A DNA stretch of 64,000 nucleotides, taken from assembly GCA_963920665.1 (NCBI GenBank), contig OY987270.1, positions 16,890,019-16,954,018 on the forward strand, written 5' to 3'. Both the position numbers and the translations under genes were made by a program. Below are positions 33,127-45,298 of the stretch, piece after piece. The number at the start of each line of letters is the position of its first letter. Position 1 is the stretch's first letter. The notes under the pieces are model-generated. The model did not search any database and was not told the DNA's origin. It was given only the letters and a program-made list of their open reading frames with translations. The DNA is from Straminergon stramineum. Taxonomy: Eukaryota > Streptophyta > Bryopsida > Hypnales > Calliergonaceae.

Positions 33127-34201
33127 TTATTTCACGGGCGGGTGGATCTTCTCAACTGGGATCCCTCCAAACTGGAATGGTGCGCGGAGGGCCAAAAAGT
33201 ACCCTTGATGGAGTATACAGCTAAACTTGGCAGAAAGCTGCTTTTAACCGACCACCCAGTCCCTAATCCAGTCCTTCGAAAGTGGGGTGGGGCCTTGCCC
33301 CAAGATTTTCAGCTCAAATGGAAGACTGTGTGGGCCAAAGAAAGGACAAGAAAGGAAGCAGGGCTACTGTGGTTAATCTGGCATAGAGCAGTTGCCGTGA
33401 ACCACTGGAGAGGTCGGATTGATTCGGCAATTGACACCTCCTGTCCAGTATGCCCCCGCCGTGCGGAAGAAACCGTTCTCCATCGCTTTTGGGAGTGCCA
33501 CTCAGCGCAGCAGGCGTGGCAGTGGGCCACGCATATTATGAACACCCTCATATCTGGGAAAGATGCTAAGGGCCCCTGGCGCCCTCTCACTTGGCGTCAA
33601 GGCATCTTCTCGATTGGAATCCCCCGAAGATTTAACCCTGTGAAGCGAGTATGGGTGGAAATCCGCACCACAGTCTTGTGGACTCTGTGGCTCCAGCGAA
33701 ACGATCTTGTCTTCAACAACCGCCCTTGGGCCCCAGAGAGGCTCATGCAACACATATGGAATGCCATGCTTGATTATGGGAGAGGGGAATGGGCTGGGGT
33801 CACTCGCCAGAGAAGTAGAGCGTCTCAACCCCAGCGCGAGACCCTTGACGCATTTGTCAAGAGGAGGTGTCGACGAGGAGTCTTCGCCAATATGGTTGAC
33901 GGCCGACCGAAATGGATCCCCTTCGGCCCCTGGCAGGGATTCATCTTTCAACCTCCATGATCAGGGACGGACTGCAGGTCTCGTGGGCGCGGAGTCTTGA
34001 GCTGATGGCCGCGTGGGGCCTCACGGCCCTACCCTGAGCTGTTGTGTCCCCCCTCCCTCCCTTGCTTTGTCGTGTCCTGCGTCGTCCGGTGTCCTAGAGT
34101 TGTGTCCTGTTCCTCTCCTTGCCAGACCACTTGTGGTTGGCAAGCTTGTACTCTTTCTCTTCGCAATGGAACCCTGTTTCATTTGTTTCAAAAAAAAAAA
34201 A
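33127..34201 (+). mobile_element. 5'-truncated LINE with poly(A) tail
   Basis: The 1,075-bp insert starts abruptly in coding sequence, carries the end of the LINE polyprotein, has about 230 bp of 3' untranslated sequence and ends CATTTGTTTCA plus an A run (from 34190). Perfect 14-bp target duplications flank it. Everything fits target-primed reverse transcription of a LINE RNA with 5' truncation. The frame is still open, so the insertion looks recent. Confidence 0.93.
33142..33960 (+). CDS. LINE polyprotein C-terminus (zf-RVT domain)
   Basis: About 270 residues. The frame is in fact open from the very first base of the insert (33127), so the first codon here is only the start of the fragment. 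Residues about 60-130 match the zinc-binding region that follows reverse transcriptases in plant non-LTR elements: LLWLIWHRAVAVNHWRGRI, then CPVCPRRAEETVLHRFWEC with the C-x2-C...H...C ligands. A Trp-rich segment (VWVEIRTTVLWTLWLQRND) and a basic tail (FVKRRCRRG) follow. The reverse transcriptase and endonuclease domains are missing, so it cannot move by itself. Confidence 0.88.
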   Translation: MDLLNWDPSKLEWCAEGQKVPLMEYTAKLGRKLLLTDHPVPNPVLRKWGGALPQDFQLKWKTVWAKERTRKEAGLLWLIWHRAVAVNHWRGRIDSAIDTSCPVCPRRAEETVLHRFWECHSAQQAWQWATHIMNTLISGKDAKGPWRPLTWRQGIFSIGIPRRFNPVKRVWVEIRTTVLWTLWLQRNDLVFNNRPWAPERLMQHIWNAMLDYGRGEWAGVTRQRSRASQPQRETLDAFVKRRCRRGVFANMVDGRPKWIPFGPWQGFIFQPP

Positions 34202-34215
34202 AGAATCGGAGATAG
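34202..34215 (+). repeat. LINE target-site duplication, right
   Basis: AGAATCGGAGATAG directly after the LINE A run. Confidence 0.9.
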
Positions 34216-34285
34216 CCAGTGTACATTAATGTAAACTGGAGTTGGGACCACTAGAACGCGGTTTTAATCCCCCAAATCAAATCCA

Positions 34286-34382
34286 AAAGCTAGTATCACC
34301 ACCGCAGTATCACCACAATATCACCACAGTATCGCCACGGTATCTCCCGCGGTATCATCCACAGTATCATCCACAGTATCAG
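34286..34382 (+). repeat. 11-12-bp tandem repeat (AGTATCACCAC type)
   Basis: About eight units of AGTATCACCAC, with variants AATATCACCAC, AGTATCGCCAC, GGTATCTCCCGC and AGTATCATCCAC. Confidence 0.8.
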
Positions 34383-34533
34383 CTCCTGGAAACTCCGTTC
34401 TCTCCCGATACTGGGTCAAGTTACCCCAAGTGGACTCCCAGCATGATCACGCCCATTGACTTCCAAGTAGAACAAGCCTCCGTGGACACTCCCTAGCAAC
34501 CAACATAAAAAAGAAATCACACTCAAATTACAT

Positions 34534-36480
34534 TAGCTTTATGTGGATGTAATTTTTGTTTCAATTGGTGCATGGAAGCAAAAGTTGTGCGACACTAAGT
34601 TCAAAATAAAGTTCATCACGAAGAACACAAAGAAATTCAAAATTTCAAAATATATATTTTTTATTTGGATTCTCAAAGAAAAAGTTTTAGTGCATATGGA
34701 AAGATTTAATTCATTCTGCTTGGACTAGTGATGAGAAAGTGATGAAAAGATTCGTAATTTGGGGGAAATTAGAACATCTTCTTCCAAAAAATACTTATAA
34801 GATTCATTTTTTAACTCAATTTTCAAATAAATTCAAGAAATGTTCTACAAGGTTGTAGTTTTTTGCTAGAACAATCTCACCATTGGGATTAGTATCTTTT
34901 AATTCCATTTGAGAATCATTGACCAATTAGTTTATATTTCTATCATGTTCCTACTTCTCTGCAAACACATATTTAAAGGATGAAAATCAAAGTTGTTGTT
35001 TTTCAAATATTTTTTCCAAAACTCTCAATTGAAGTTTTGAACATAACAAAATATTTAGAAATTAATATGCAATCTATGTTATCTTGATTTATGGATAGCC
35101 TTTTATCCAATAAAAATATGGTCTACATCGACTACTCTAAATCCCTATGAGAGGACTCACATGACCAAGAAGAAAATATGAAAATTTGACTTGTCTAATA
35201 ATAATAGTAATTAGGTAGAGTAGCAAGAAGTGGTGGTTAAGGAGATACCTACTTTAATCCTTAAAATGCTCGAGGTACCAAATTCTCTTGCCAGCAAAAC
35301 TTTGAGGTTCAATAAAAACTAACTAAGTTTCTATTTTTTGTAGTTTTTATTTTGAAATTATTTTGGAAGTTTAGTTTTAGCATAAAAAATTATGAAAATG
35401 AATCATTATGAATTTTCTATTCAAGATTTTGTGCAAAGGTGTCCATTGCAAATCTTGATTTTCTAGTAATAAGGCTTTCAAAGACACTAGATCTTACAAA
35501 AAAAATCACATGAAAAAATAAAAGAACAAATTTCGAGAAGCTGTAAATTGATTGGGGTTATGCATGTTTTGCCCTTTAACCTTCATATTTTTTTGGTGAC
35601 CAATTTTTTAGATTTGACATCTGAAAAGATGATTAAAAGATTTCAAATTGGTTTCATTGTTTTCACACCTTCATGATCAAACATTACAATCTTTCAATTC
35701 ATAAGTGATATTGTTAACTTTTCTTTTCCCATTTGAAACTTAACATGTTTGGTTTGAATTTGTATGGTTACAATTAAAAAAATTCGATAGAACTTATCAA
35801 AATGTTGGCTTTTAATATGCAATGAAACTTTAGGGGTTTGTCCCAACCCCTCTTTGAATTTTGTCCCAAACTTTTGATTGGAGGCTTGGAATCTCAAGCA
35901 AATTTTTTGAAGATGAAAGTTACTTTGATTTACCAACTTTTCCTAGTTCAAAGTTTCTTGAAAAAACTTATTCTACTATGCCTACATGAGGTTTGAAGTT
36001 CTACATTGCACACAATTCCTGCGTTTTGACAATGAGTAGTCAAGTTCTCATCTTCAAATTGTCCCATATCCTTTGAAGATTCATGATGGACAATGAATTT
36101 CTTATAAAGATAATCTCTCCACCCCCTGTTTAGAGCACATAGATTGGCATTGAATTGTAGTGGAATCTTTTCTAATATGTGGACGCACAATACAATTCCT
36201 TGTCCGTAGATTTGCGATGGTGACATGTTAATTTTTAAAATCATTCAAAGTTAGTAATTTAGACTATTTTTGGCCTTCGGATCAAAATCGGTAATTAGCT
36301 GTGCGGGGACTAGGGTGACGTGAGGTCCTACACAATAAGTACCAAGCATGTGCAAACTGTGCCTCAGTAAGAAACTATCACTACAATTCCGAACCTGAGG
36401 TGCCAGAAAAAAAAATTATTTTCTCCTAATGACGAAGTTTTAAGCTCATGGTGTTTGCAAACGCCAGGTGGGAACGTACC
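34534..36480 (+). repeat. Duplicated block P1 (no insertions)
   Basis: Matches P2 (41232-46190) colinearly: AGCTTTATGT at the start, GCATATGGAAAGATTTAATT, AATAATAATAGTAA, TTCAATTCATAAGTGATATT, and GCCAGGTGGGA at the end. P1 lacks the three insertions of P2, so it shows their empty sites, including TTAA at 35812-35815 and 36440-36443. No gene is recognised in it. Part (about 35830-36000) also occurs inverted at 39830-39990. Confidence 0.75.
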
Positions 36481-36926
36481 TTTAGGATATCTGAGAGATC
36501 GAGATGGTTGCAATCAGCAATTGCTTAAGATACTCAGTCAGACACTTTCAGTCGGCACCACCCCGGGCTCACGTACGGATGATCGAAGAAAAGTGATGAA
36601 ATTGAGGTAACTTCAATCTGTGTTGAGAACAACTACAGTGAACAAGAGTATAATAATGGAAAATATTTGCCCTCTTTTGCAACTGCTTATCAGTCCAATT
36701 TATTGACTTTCGTTGCTGAGTCTCAGAAAATGTAAGTTCAAGTGACGGAGATGTGAACTCCGTGAATTGTACTTTATGCTGGTCTGCATTGCAAATTTGC
36801 AGGCCACGGATCAGAATGTCTGCCACGAGCCCAGAAGGGACAACCGATCTTAAAAGTCGGAGAGTTTTTATTGTTGTTCAAGTAAGGGAGCCGACCCCTT
36901 TCTGACCACTTAAGCAGATACACATA

Positions 36927-37313
36927 TGGTAGAACCGCCCATTACCAGCCATAACCCATGGTCAATACATAGGTAATGAGAAATTCAATAGAGAGATGAC
37001 TGACAGGTTACCATTAAGTTTTCAGTTTCCAACTATCTTGTAGCCATTACTGTAATGACAGATATGCTTCAATTTAAGAGCCCAATTAGTCTCTAGATGA
37101 GTAGTGATGGAAGAATCTATGTATTGGGGATGGGAGCGGGCCAACTTTTGGCCTCTAAAATTCATAACAATTTGAATTTAAGGAATAAAATTACGAAACT
37201 TTGGTAATGCCCATGATTTGTATCTGTCCACAGGGTTGTAAATTAAAATTGCCTTCTACAGCTCCGGACCATGCACAAATTCCTTAAGTGGTTGGTCATG
37301 GGCGGTTCTACTA
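36927..37313 (+). mobile_element. ~390-bp MITE family Q, copy 1
   Basis: TGGTAGAACCGCCCATTACC at the left end and GGTCATGGGCGGTTCTACTA at the right form a long inverted repeat. TA stands outside both ends (36925-36926 and 37314-37315). The interior matches copy 2 at 24395-24784 inverted. No coding capacity. Confidence 0.7.
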
Positions 37314-39829
37314 TACTGCAAGGGAGGTTTCAACAGTGGGGAAACTTTTCCCATGAGCAGAAATAGAATTCATAAGGTTTCCATAATTTTTCAGATTTTT
37401 TTTCCTCACAAAATAATTACTACGAATTTTTCAGCTGAAGATTCTGTTCTACCCACATTGGCCATACAGACCTTCCTCTTTTCGACCAAGGGCTGGTTGC
37501 AAAATCCAAGAAGGGATGGGTCCAAATTTGAGAGTCTTGTAGCCAATTATAATGCACCACGAATTGCCTAGGAACTGTGCCAACATTAATTGTTGCTAAT
37601 CACCTGCTGATTGAAATTACTCCACCCTACGTAGCCGGACAGGGTTTGTGATTAGTAAGGGGTCAGTCCTTAACCCTAAATACACAATATATTGCAAGAC
37701 ACTAAACCTGTCCCACAAATTAGGACCAACAGGTTGAATTTATCCATGGGGAAAGGACAAGAATTTTTTCTTTGCCACACATGAAAAAATTTGCAAATTT
37801 TGAATTCATATTTGCAATTAGAGGCCCTAAATTAGACATGGTATGTGTATTGAAGAACTTAGGATTAACATGGCATTAAATAGGGGGCTTCTTTTTACTC
37901 TTACCCTACAAAACACAAAATTCACTCTTTAGGTCGTACCAATATATCAACATTCAAGAAGTTTTCAAAGCTACCCTACAATTTGCCTCTTCTATGTAGA
38001 AACAGGAGGGAGATGGGTGCATCCTCTCTTTATCACAATAGCCCCTAAATGCCCAAGGTCATTTCTTAGAATTTGCTCTAAATTGAACAAAAAGCCAACA
38101 TTTTGATGAAATTTATGAATTTTTTTTAGGGTTTTTTAGAGCATGTCTAGATTACATTTGTACATAAACCCTAGCCCTCAACACTTGAAAATCCAGATTT
38201 GTAATGGACACCCTTGCACAAAATCTTGAACAGGAAAATTACAATCATTCATTTTCAAAATTGGATTTTTATGCTAAAGTTAGACCTCCAATTTTTTTTA
38301 AATAAACACTTCTAAAAATAGTTATTTAGTAAGGTTTTATTTAACTTCAAAATTTGATGTCTCAGACATTAAAGGGCTAGTATCAAATTCTCACCATCCA
38401 ACTTCTTTCAACCTCAAATTTGAAAGGCTACAATCCTTGCATCCTTTCATTAGGAGAGATTTGAGGGCAAGGGAGGGACGTTTCAAGGTTGTTCCCCTGG
38501 CAATCTGGGAACTTTGAATTAGCTACTATTGCCCAAAAAATTAAATCAAATTATTATTTTTTAATTTCAAAAAGTGTTGAAAAACTGAAAAATGATTTTT
38601 AAAAATTCAAAAAAAATGAATTAATTCATTAATATTTTTTGACATGGCATGGTCTTGACCACGTCAGATTGTTGTTGTTGCCAGTTCCCACAATTTAAGA
38701 ACTACAGGGAACTTGGGGGCTTCTTTTGCCCCAAAATCTCTTCTAATGCCTTAACACTCTAGTATTAAATTCTCACCCACCACTTTCCTTCAACTTCAAA
38801 TTTGTAAAGGCTTCAATCCTCTCCTTTCAAAAAGACATTGCTTTTGAAACTAAATTCCAAATTTCATTACACTAGGTGAACACGGCCAATGAAGCAAGAG
38901 ATGGCCACCATAACCAACTCTCAAGTAATACCTGCCTTATTTAAGAATATACCCACCTCTAGCACCCTAGGTATTAGCCTTGGATTGAAATGGGAAGGGG
39001 CTCAAATCTAACAATTTCATGAATTTTGTGACTACATATCAACTTTTTATTTTTGCACATTGGTTGGTTGCTAGTCCAACCAATTTTATTTCTAATTTTT
39101 GATCTCCCATTTTCACACTCCAATTGGTTTTATTCCAAAAGGCATCGGCTAACAATGAACTAACCAATAGTTCTCCCAAAATATTGCAACATATTGTAGT
39201 TAACAACTATGATAATTAGATAGAAGAGGCCAATGTACTAAAATATTCATTTTTTCAAATGTAGTGAGACACTTTCGAACAAGATTATAAGTTGCAAAGT
39301 AATTAAAGGTATGTTCCTACTTGGCCTTACAATGGCATTTAATCAACTATAAATCATCATGCATTCCCACCTAAGTGCTTAGCTATATACTGAACTTATA
39401 TGATAGCTGAGGTGGCATCAACTTGAGAGCATTCCTATGACCATCTATCACTTTTGTATTGTTGGCCCACCACAACGACAATACTCTGTAATAAAAACTT
39501 TAAAATCTTTTGAAAATGAAGATTCCATCTACTGACAACCACTCTTATCAACATGCTTGTTCAATAGCCCATTATAGAAGAATAGTGGCTAACCAAGGCC
39601 GAAATTAGCAGGACCCAACTAGGAAAAATCAAAAGCTTTGAAATTTTCCGGCAATCACCTCAAATAGATTTGTATATCTCAATAGGTGTGAGTTCTTAAG
39701 GATGTATAGGCAATTTCTTTATACAAGTGGGATGATGGGAAGTAAAAGAATCCATGTGGGATATGTAAATTAGGATTAATAGATGCTCAACTTCTCATAC
39801 CTAGTTAAGTCAAACACAAGAATTGTATT
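37314..39829. other. AT-rich intergenic DNA with repeat R copy 2
   Basis: 37803-37920 matches the repeat at 2889-2992. Two similar segments near 38370-38430 and 38750-38820 (AGTATCAAATTCTCACC, CTTCAACCTCAAATTTG) suggest an old local duplication. No gene is seen. Confidence 0.5.
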
Positions 39830-39990
39830 CAATGTAGGCATAGTAGAATAATTTTTTTCAAGAAACTTTGAACTAAGAAAAGTTGTTAAATCAAGATAAC
39901 TTTCATCTCCAAAAGACTGTTTGAGATTCCAAGCCTCCAATCAAAAGTTAAGGACAAAATTCAAAGAGGGGTCGGGAGGAACATTTTCTT
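39830..39990 (-). repeat. Inverted fragment of block P
   Basis: Reverse complement of P1 about 35830-36000: TAGTAGAATAA, TCAAGAAACTTTGAACTA, CCAAGCCTCCAATCAAAAGT, AAATTCAAAGAGGGG. Shows that block P is a dispersed repeat and not a simple two-copy duplication. Confidence 0.7.
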
Positions 39991-40559
39991 TGACTTTGTG
40001 CAACAAGAAGTGCAATTCAATCCATTATTTTATTCACAAAGTAAAAGAATACTTATTTGAAAACTTTAATCCTAGAAAGAGGAGACTTATCACCAAGGTA
40101 TTTTATCAAAAATGATCTAATTTATGAACTAATAGATATATTTTTCATTTCTATGGTGATGCTGAAAGTCATCCATTGGTCACCTTTGGATTGTCTAGCA
40201 TTTCATGGTTAATGAAAATTGTGATTTGCAATAAGATTTTTCGTTATGTACCTCCTAGGGCTTGTAACTTCAATTGATAATGAACTAAAAATATGAACTC
40301 AAAACATACTAATTAACAAAATGCTTTTACAAAGAGTTCAAACCACTCAACCATAAAGGAAGATCCATCTCCAAAAGAGAGTCTACTCACCCTTGAGCTC
40401 CATCTTATGTATTAGAGACTATCAATAAAGACTATTGGTCTTTAAGATAGACTAAGATTTTTTTTCTATCTTTAACTTTCTATCTTTGGTTCTATCTAAA
40501 ACCATCCACTAAAGTAAAAATTGTAGTTGTACTTCTCTAAATCATATCTTATCCAAATC

Positions 40560-40960
40560 TTGATCTTCTACTTGGAGTTGTCTAACTCCAAATTCCAACC
40601 ACTTGTCTAGTTGTCTTCATCTTGAAGTTGTTTGACTCCAATGCACTAGTCATCCAAGTGGAGTTGTCTAACTCCATCATTTGAAGATATCCATCTCCAA
40701 GCACTCTAATGCCCTTGTCATCCAACTAGAGTTCTCTAACTCCAATGCACAAATCCACCATTTGGAGATATCTATCTCCATGCAATCTTTGCTTGTCCAC
40801 TAGTGCACATTTCATGATGGATTAGTTTATCCATCAATGCATTTATCCATCAAAGGCCATGACATGAAAGTCATGACATAATCATCATAAATTCTTTCAT
40901 CTATCAATGGATTCATCCATCAAAGGGTTGTGACAAGGGTCATGGCATTTTTATTCATTT
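40560..40960 (+). repeat. Irregular short repeats
   Basis: GGAGTTGTCTAACTCCA and close variants occur about four times between 40570 and 40750, alternating with GGAGATATCTATCTCCA-type words. Each word is itself a short inverted repeat. Further on, CATCCATCAA and GTCATGACA repeat. No coding content. Confidence 0.65.
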
Positions 40961-41871
40961 ATTTACTTAGTCTTTTAGATGGAAGTGTTGAAAAGAAGAT
41001 TCTATTAGAAAACGAGAGTACAAAGAAGACTTAGGCAAGAATATTATATAGTTTTAACCTACAAAAAAAAAGAGGGACCAAAAGAGTAAATTACAGCACT
41101 CGAAAGTCAAATCCAATATTCTCTGTTGAATAATTATTTAACCCAAAAGGACCTTTTGTGTCTTTGGGTGATAAATGAGAGTTTGGGTAGAGTTATATGA
41201 TCTCAATTTTTAATTAGATATAAAAATACATGAGCTTTATGTAGACATAATTTTTATTTCAATTGGTGCTCGGTAGCAAAAGTTCTATGATACTAAGCTC
41301 AAAATAGAGTTCATTAAGTAGAACTAAAAAATTCACAAAATTTCAAAATAATTTTTTAAAATTTGGGTTCTCCAAGAAAATATTTTGGTGCATATGGAAA
41401 GATTTAATTCATTTTACTTGGACTAGTAATGAGAAAGTGACGAAGAGACTCATGTTTTTTGGGAAATTAGAATATCTTCTTCCAAAAAATACTTACAAGA
41501 TTCATTTTTTTAACTCATTTTCAAAATAAATTCAAAAAATATTCCACGTGGTTTTATTTTTTTTCTAGAACAATCTCATCATCGGAATTAGTATCTTTTA
41601 ATTCCATTTGAGAATCATTAACCAATTAGTTTTCATTTCTATCTAGTACCTACTTCTACTCAAACAAACTTTTAAAGGATGAAAATCAAAGTTGTTGTTT
41701 TTGATATATTTTTTTCTAAAACTCTCAATTCAATTTTTGAACATAAAAAAATATTTAGGGATTAATATGCAATCTATGTAATCTTGATTTAGAGATAGCT
41801 TTTTATCTAGTAGTAGAAATATGGGCCATATAGACTACTCTAAAGCCCTATAAGAAGACTCACATCACCAA

Positions 41872-43940
41872 CTAGATTTGGGTCTTCGAGGATATGTTTC
41901 TCGAGTCTATAAAGCCCATGTTTCTACTAGTGATCTATTTGCTTTTGTTTTTGAAAGAGATCCTATTACTAATTATTGGTGTTCTACTGTGATGAACTTT
42001 AGAAGTGAATACCTCTCTATGAGTGGGGTCAAAGTTCTCTACCTCCACTTGAACATGCTTTTTCCCCCAACCGCAAAAAACAATTAGAAAATCACATTCT
42101 TTAGTCTTTTCATCCAAATTCCAATTAGTTTTGGCTAAATTGAAAATACATGGCAATTACAAGTAAACATAGCTTAGTGACACTTGATAAGAAATAAGTT
42201 AAACGCTCATGCTTGTATCTTTTTCCCAATTTAAATTTTATTGAGTTCATGCATGAATTTTGAAATACAAGACACATAAGACATTGGACTAATTGTTTCA
42301 AAGGTGACCTAATATCTTGCCAAAGGATCTCCTTACATTAGCTACATCTTGTGTTTGTAAACTCCTAAGCTAAAAGTTTTGATTTTATGACCTTTCAAAA
42401 TGCATTTTTGTACTATACTTTCTTATTTCAACAAAAGACAAGGGAGCCATGTGAAGGAAAATTGCATTCCAAATGATATTTAGTACTCTTTATTATGTTA
42501 TCTAGGATGTCAATTATCACATTAGTAAACTCATAATAATTCTCATTTTTTAGTTGGCAATTAGTATTCATATTGACAATATAATTTAATTATAAATACT
42601 AATTTAGTGCAAGTTGTACTATCTTGCTACTAATCATGTTTTTTTGGGTGGAAATGTAGTTGATAATTGATGCTCATATTGACATTCAATGTTTGTAATA
42701 AGTGTTAAAAACAGTAAATTTCATTATTACAATAGTGTCACATGAATAACAATATTGAAGAGAAAAAACTTCTCATCAATACATGTCATGTGTGTGGGCC
42801 CAACTTCCCCTTAAACTAGCTTTGTAGATCGATTAAAGTAAGTAGATCCAATGTAAATTGGAGTTCAATTCAAAGCTCTATTTTTGGATCAAATTCAATT
42901 TTGTTGTATTCTAATGTTGTTTTTATTACATTGAGTGTGCAATTGGGACTCAAAGTTTTTGAGTTGGGTTGGAAAGTCACTATTTTAGGAATTCAATGAG
43001 CAAACTACACATGGCAGAAGGCTCATTCTTTGTTTCATTCTACCAATGTGTGCTTTTGGATTTCTATTGGAACCATATAAGGAAGTAAAAGACACATTAG
43101 AATCCCTAAAGACAATAATAGTCCCTCCCTACAGCCTACAATGGGAAGCTATATGTTTTTACTTTGACCACCCTATAAATTATCATTTTTTTCTAAAAAT
43201 GAATTGATAGAAATGCATGTGAAATAAATCCTATTTTTCCTTTCTCATGCATACAAAAAATTGTGAATCCAATAACTCTATCTATATACAATGACCAAAC
43301 AATCCACCATGGGTTTCTTGCTTCAATTTGAATATTTTTTTTTCAAAAACTTTGTTTTCTCTTTTACTACACTAAAAATTGTATTTAGTATCACTTACAC
43401 TAATTTATTTAAAAATGATATAAATTTCTCCTTTAGACAAATACTTTTGCCAACTATGTTTATAGGAATCTTTTTCTTTGAATAGTATTGATGTCTACGT
43501 TTTTGGTAAAAAAATATTCATCTTCCATAGAAAATTATAGCCTTAAGTAAATAGCTAGGTATAGATGACACTAAATACTATTTTAGTATGGTGTGGTCCC
43601 AACATGAAAATGAAAAAAATGGTCCAAATATATTGCAAATCAATTTGTAGTAAGCTTACGATAAGTTAAAGGCATCCAACACATTTGGGGTGTTCCACAT
43701 GTGTGTATTTTTACATTTTTTTTTTCATTGTGGAATGCAACTATAAGCTAGATACCCTATATGCAACGCTAACCCAAGACCATCATCACTTAGTTTACAT
43801 CTTCAAAATTAATATGTACCTATGTAGAAGAAACAATTTTATAACCTCTATAAAAAAAAGCTTTGACCCATCATGACTTGTGCATATAATATTCAAATGT
43901 TACATTCTTTGGTGTATTAGAATCTCCTTTCACTTGCCAA
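41872..43940. mobile_element. 2.07-kb insertion in block P2, type unknown
   Basis: P1 reads straight through this point (35177: GACCAAGAAGAA), whereas P2 has CACCAA, then 2.07 kb, then GCCAAGAAGAA. The short CCAA on both sides could be a 4-bp target duplication. No long terminal inverted repeat was seen, and the short frames inside (for example 69 codons at 41878 with YVSRVYKAHVSTSDLFAFVF) show no transposase or reverse transcriptase motif. Confidence 0.55.
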
Positions 43941-44598
43941 GAAGAAATATGAAAATTTGACTCGTCTAATAATAATAGTAACTAGGTAGAGTAGCAAGAA
44001 GTGGTGTTTTAGGTAATACCTACCTTAATCCTTAAAATGCTCGAGGTACTGAATTCTCTTGTTGACAAAACTTTGAAGTTATAAAACCTAACCAAGTTAC
44101 TATTTTCGATAGATTCTATTTTGAAATAGTTTTAGAAATTTAATTTTAGCATCAAAAATCTTATTATGAAAACAAATGATTATGAATTTTCTATTCAAGA
44201 TTTTGTGCAAGGGTATCGATTGCAAATCTTGATTTTCTAGTCTTGAAGGCTCTCAAATATACAAAATCTTATAGAAAAAATCACATGAAAAATTCATTTA
44301 AAAAGTAAAAGAACAGATTTTGAGAAGATGTAAATTGATTGGGATTATGCATGTTTTGCCCTTCAACCCTCATATTTTTTTGGTGAACAATTTTAAAGAT
44401 TTGACATGTGAAAAGAGGATTAAAAGACTTCAACTTGGTTTCATAGTATTCACACCCTCATGATCAAACATTACAATCTTTCAATTCATAAGTGATATTG
44501 TTAACTTTTCTTTTTCCATTTGATAGTTAACATGCTTGGTTTGAATTTGTATGGTTATAATTTTAGAAAATTGATAGAACTTATCAAAATGTTGGCTT

Positions 44599-44660
44599 TT
44601 AGTTCAATTTAGGGCAAGTTTCAAGAAGCTTAGAAAAGGCCTTGGACATTTAGGGGTTAA
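44599..44660 (+). mobile_element. Remnant of a TTAA element (right end only)
   Basis: P1 has GGCTTTTAATATGC with an intact TTAA (35812-35815). P2 instead has GGCTTTTA, 52 bp of extra sequence ending GACATTTAGGGG, then TTAATATAC. The extra DNA ends exactly like other family members, so an element inserted at TTAA and later lost most of its body. Confidence 0.7.
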
Positions 44661-45298
44661 TATACAATGAAACTTGAGGGGGTTGTCCCAACCCTTCTTT
44701 GAATTTTGTCCCAAAATTTTGATTGGAGGCTTAGAATCTCAAACAAAATTTTGGAGATGAAAGTTAGTTTGATTTACCAACTTTTCTCAGTTCAAAGTTT
44801 TTTGAAAAAAGTTATTCTACTATGCTTACATGAGGTTTGAAGTTCTATATTGCACACAATTCTTGTGTTTTGACAATAAGTGGTCAAGCTATCATCTTCA
44901 AACCATGCCCTTCAAAGATTCAGATGGATATTGAATTTCATTATAAAAACAATCTCTCCACCCATTATTAAGTGCATATGTGCTAGCATTGAATTGCAGT
45001 GAAATCTTTACCAATATTTGGATTTTCTTTACAATTTCTTGTCCTTAGATTTGGGAAGGTGACATGTTAATATTCAAAATCATTCAAAGTTTGAAATTTA
45101 GATTGTTTGTGACCATTGGATCAAAATCAATAATTGGATGTACAAGACTACAAGGGTACATGGGATCTCTCACGACAGTTGAATAAAGTACCAAACATGT
45201 GGGAACGACACCTTATTAAGAAACAATTACTTCAGTTCCGAACCTGAATTGGTGTAAAAAGAAATTATTTTCTTTTAGTGCTGAAGTTTTATCTTTAA

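Noticed and set aside
33502..33951. 149-codon - strand frame opposite the LINE ORF
   Set aside because: Shadow of the real LINE frame; the + strand carries the zinc-binding domain.
40560..40960. CRISPR-like array of GGAGTTGTCTAACTCCA words
   Set aside because: Spacing and unit sequence are irregular and there are no uniform spacers; it is short-repeat DNA in a eukaryotic context.
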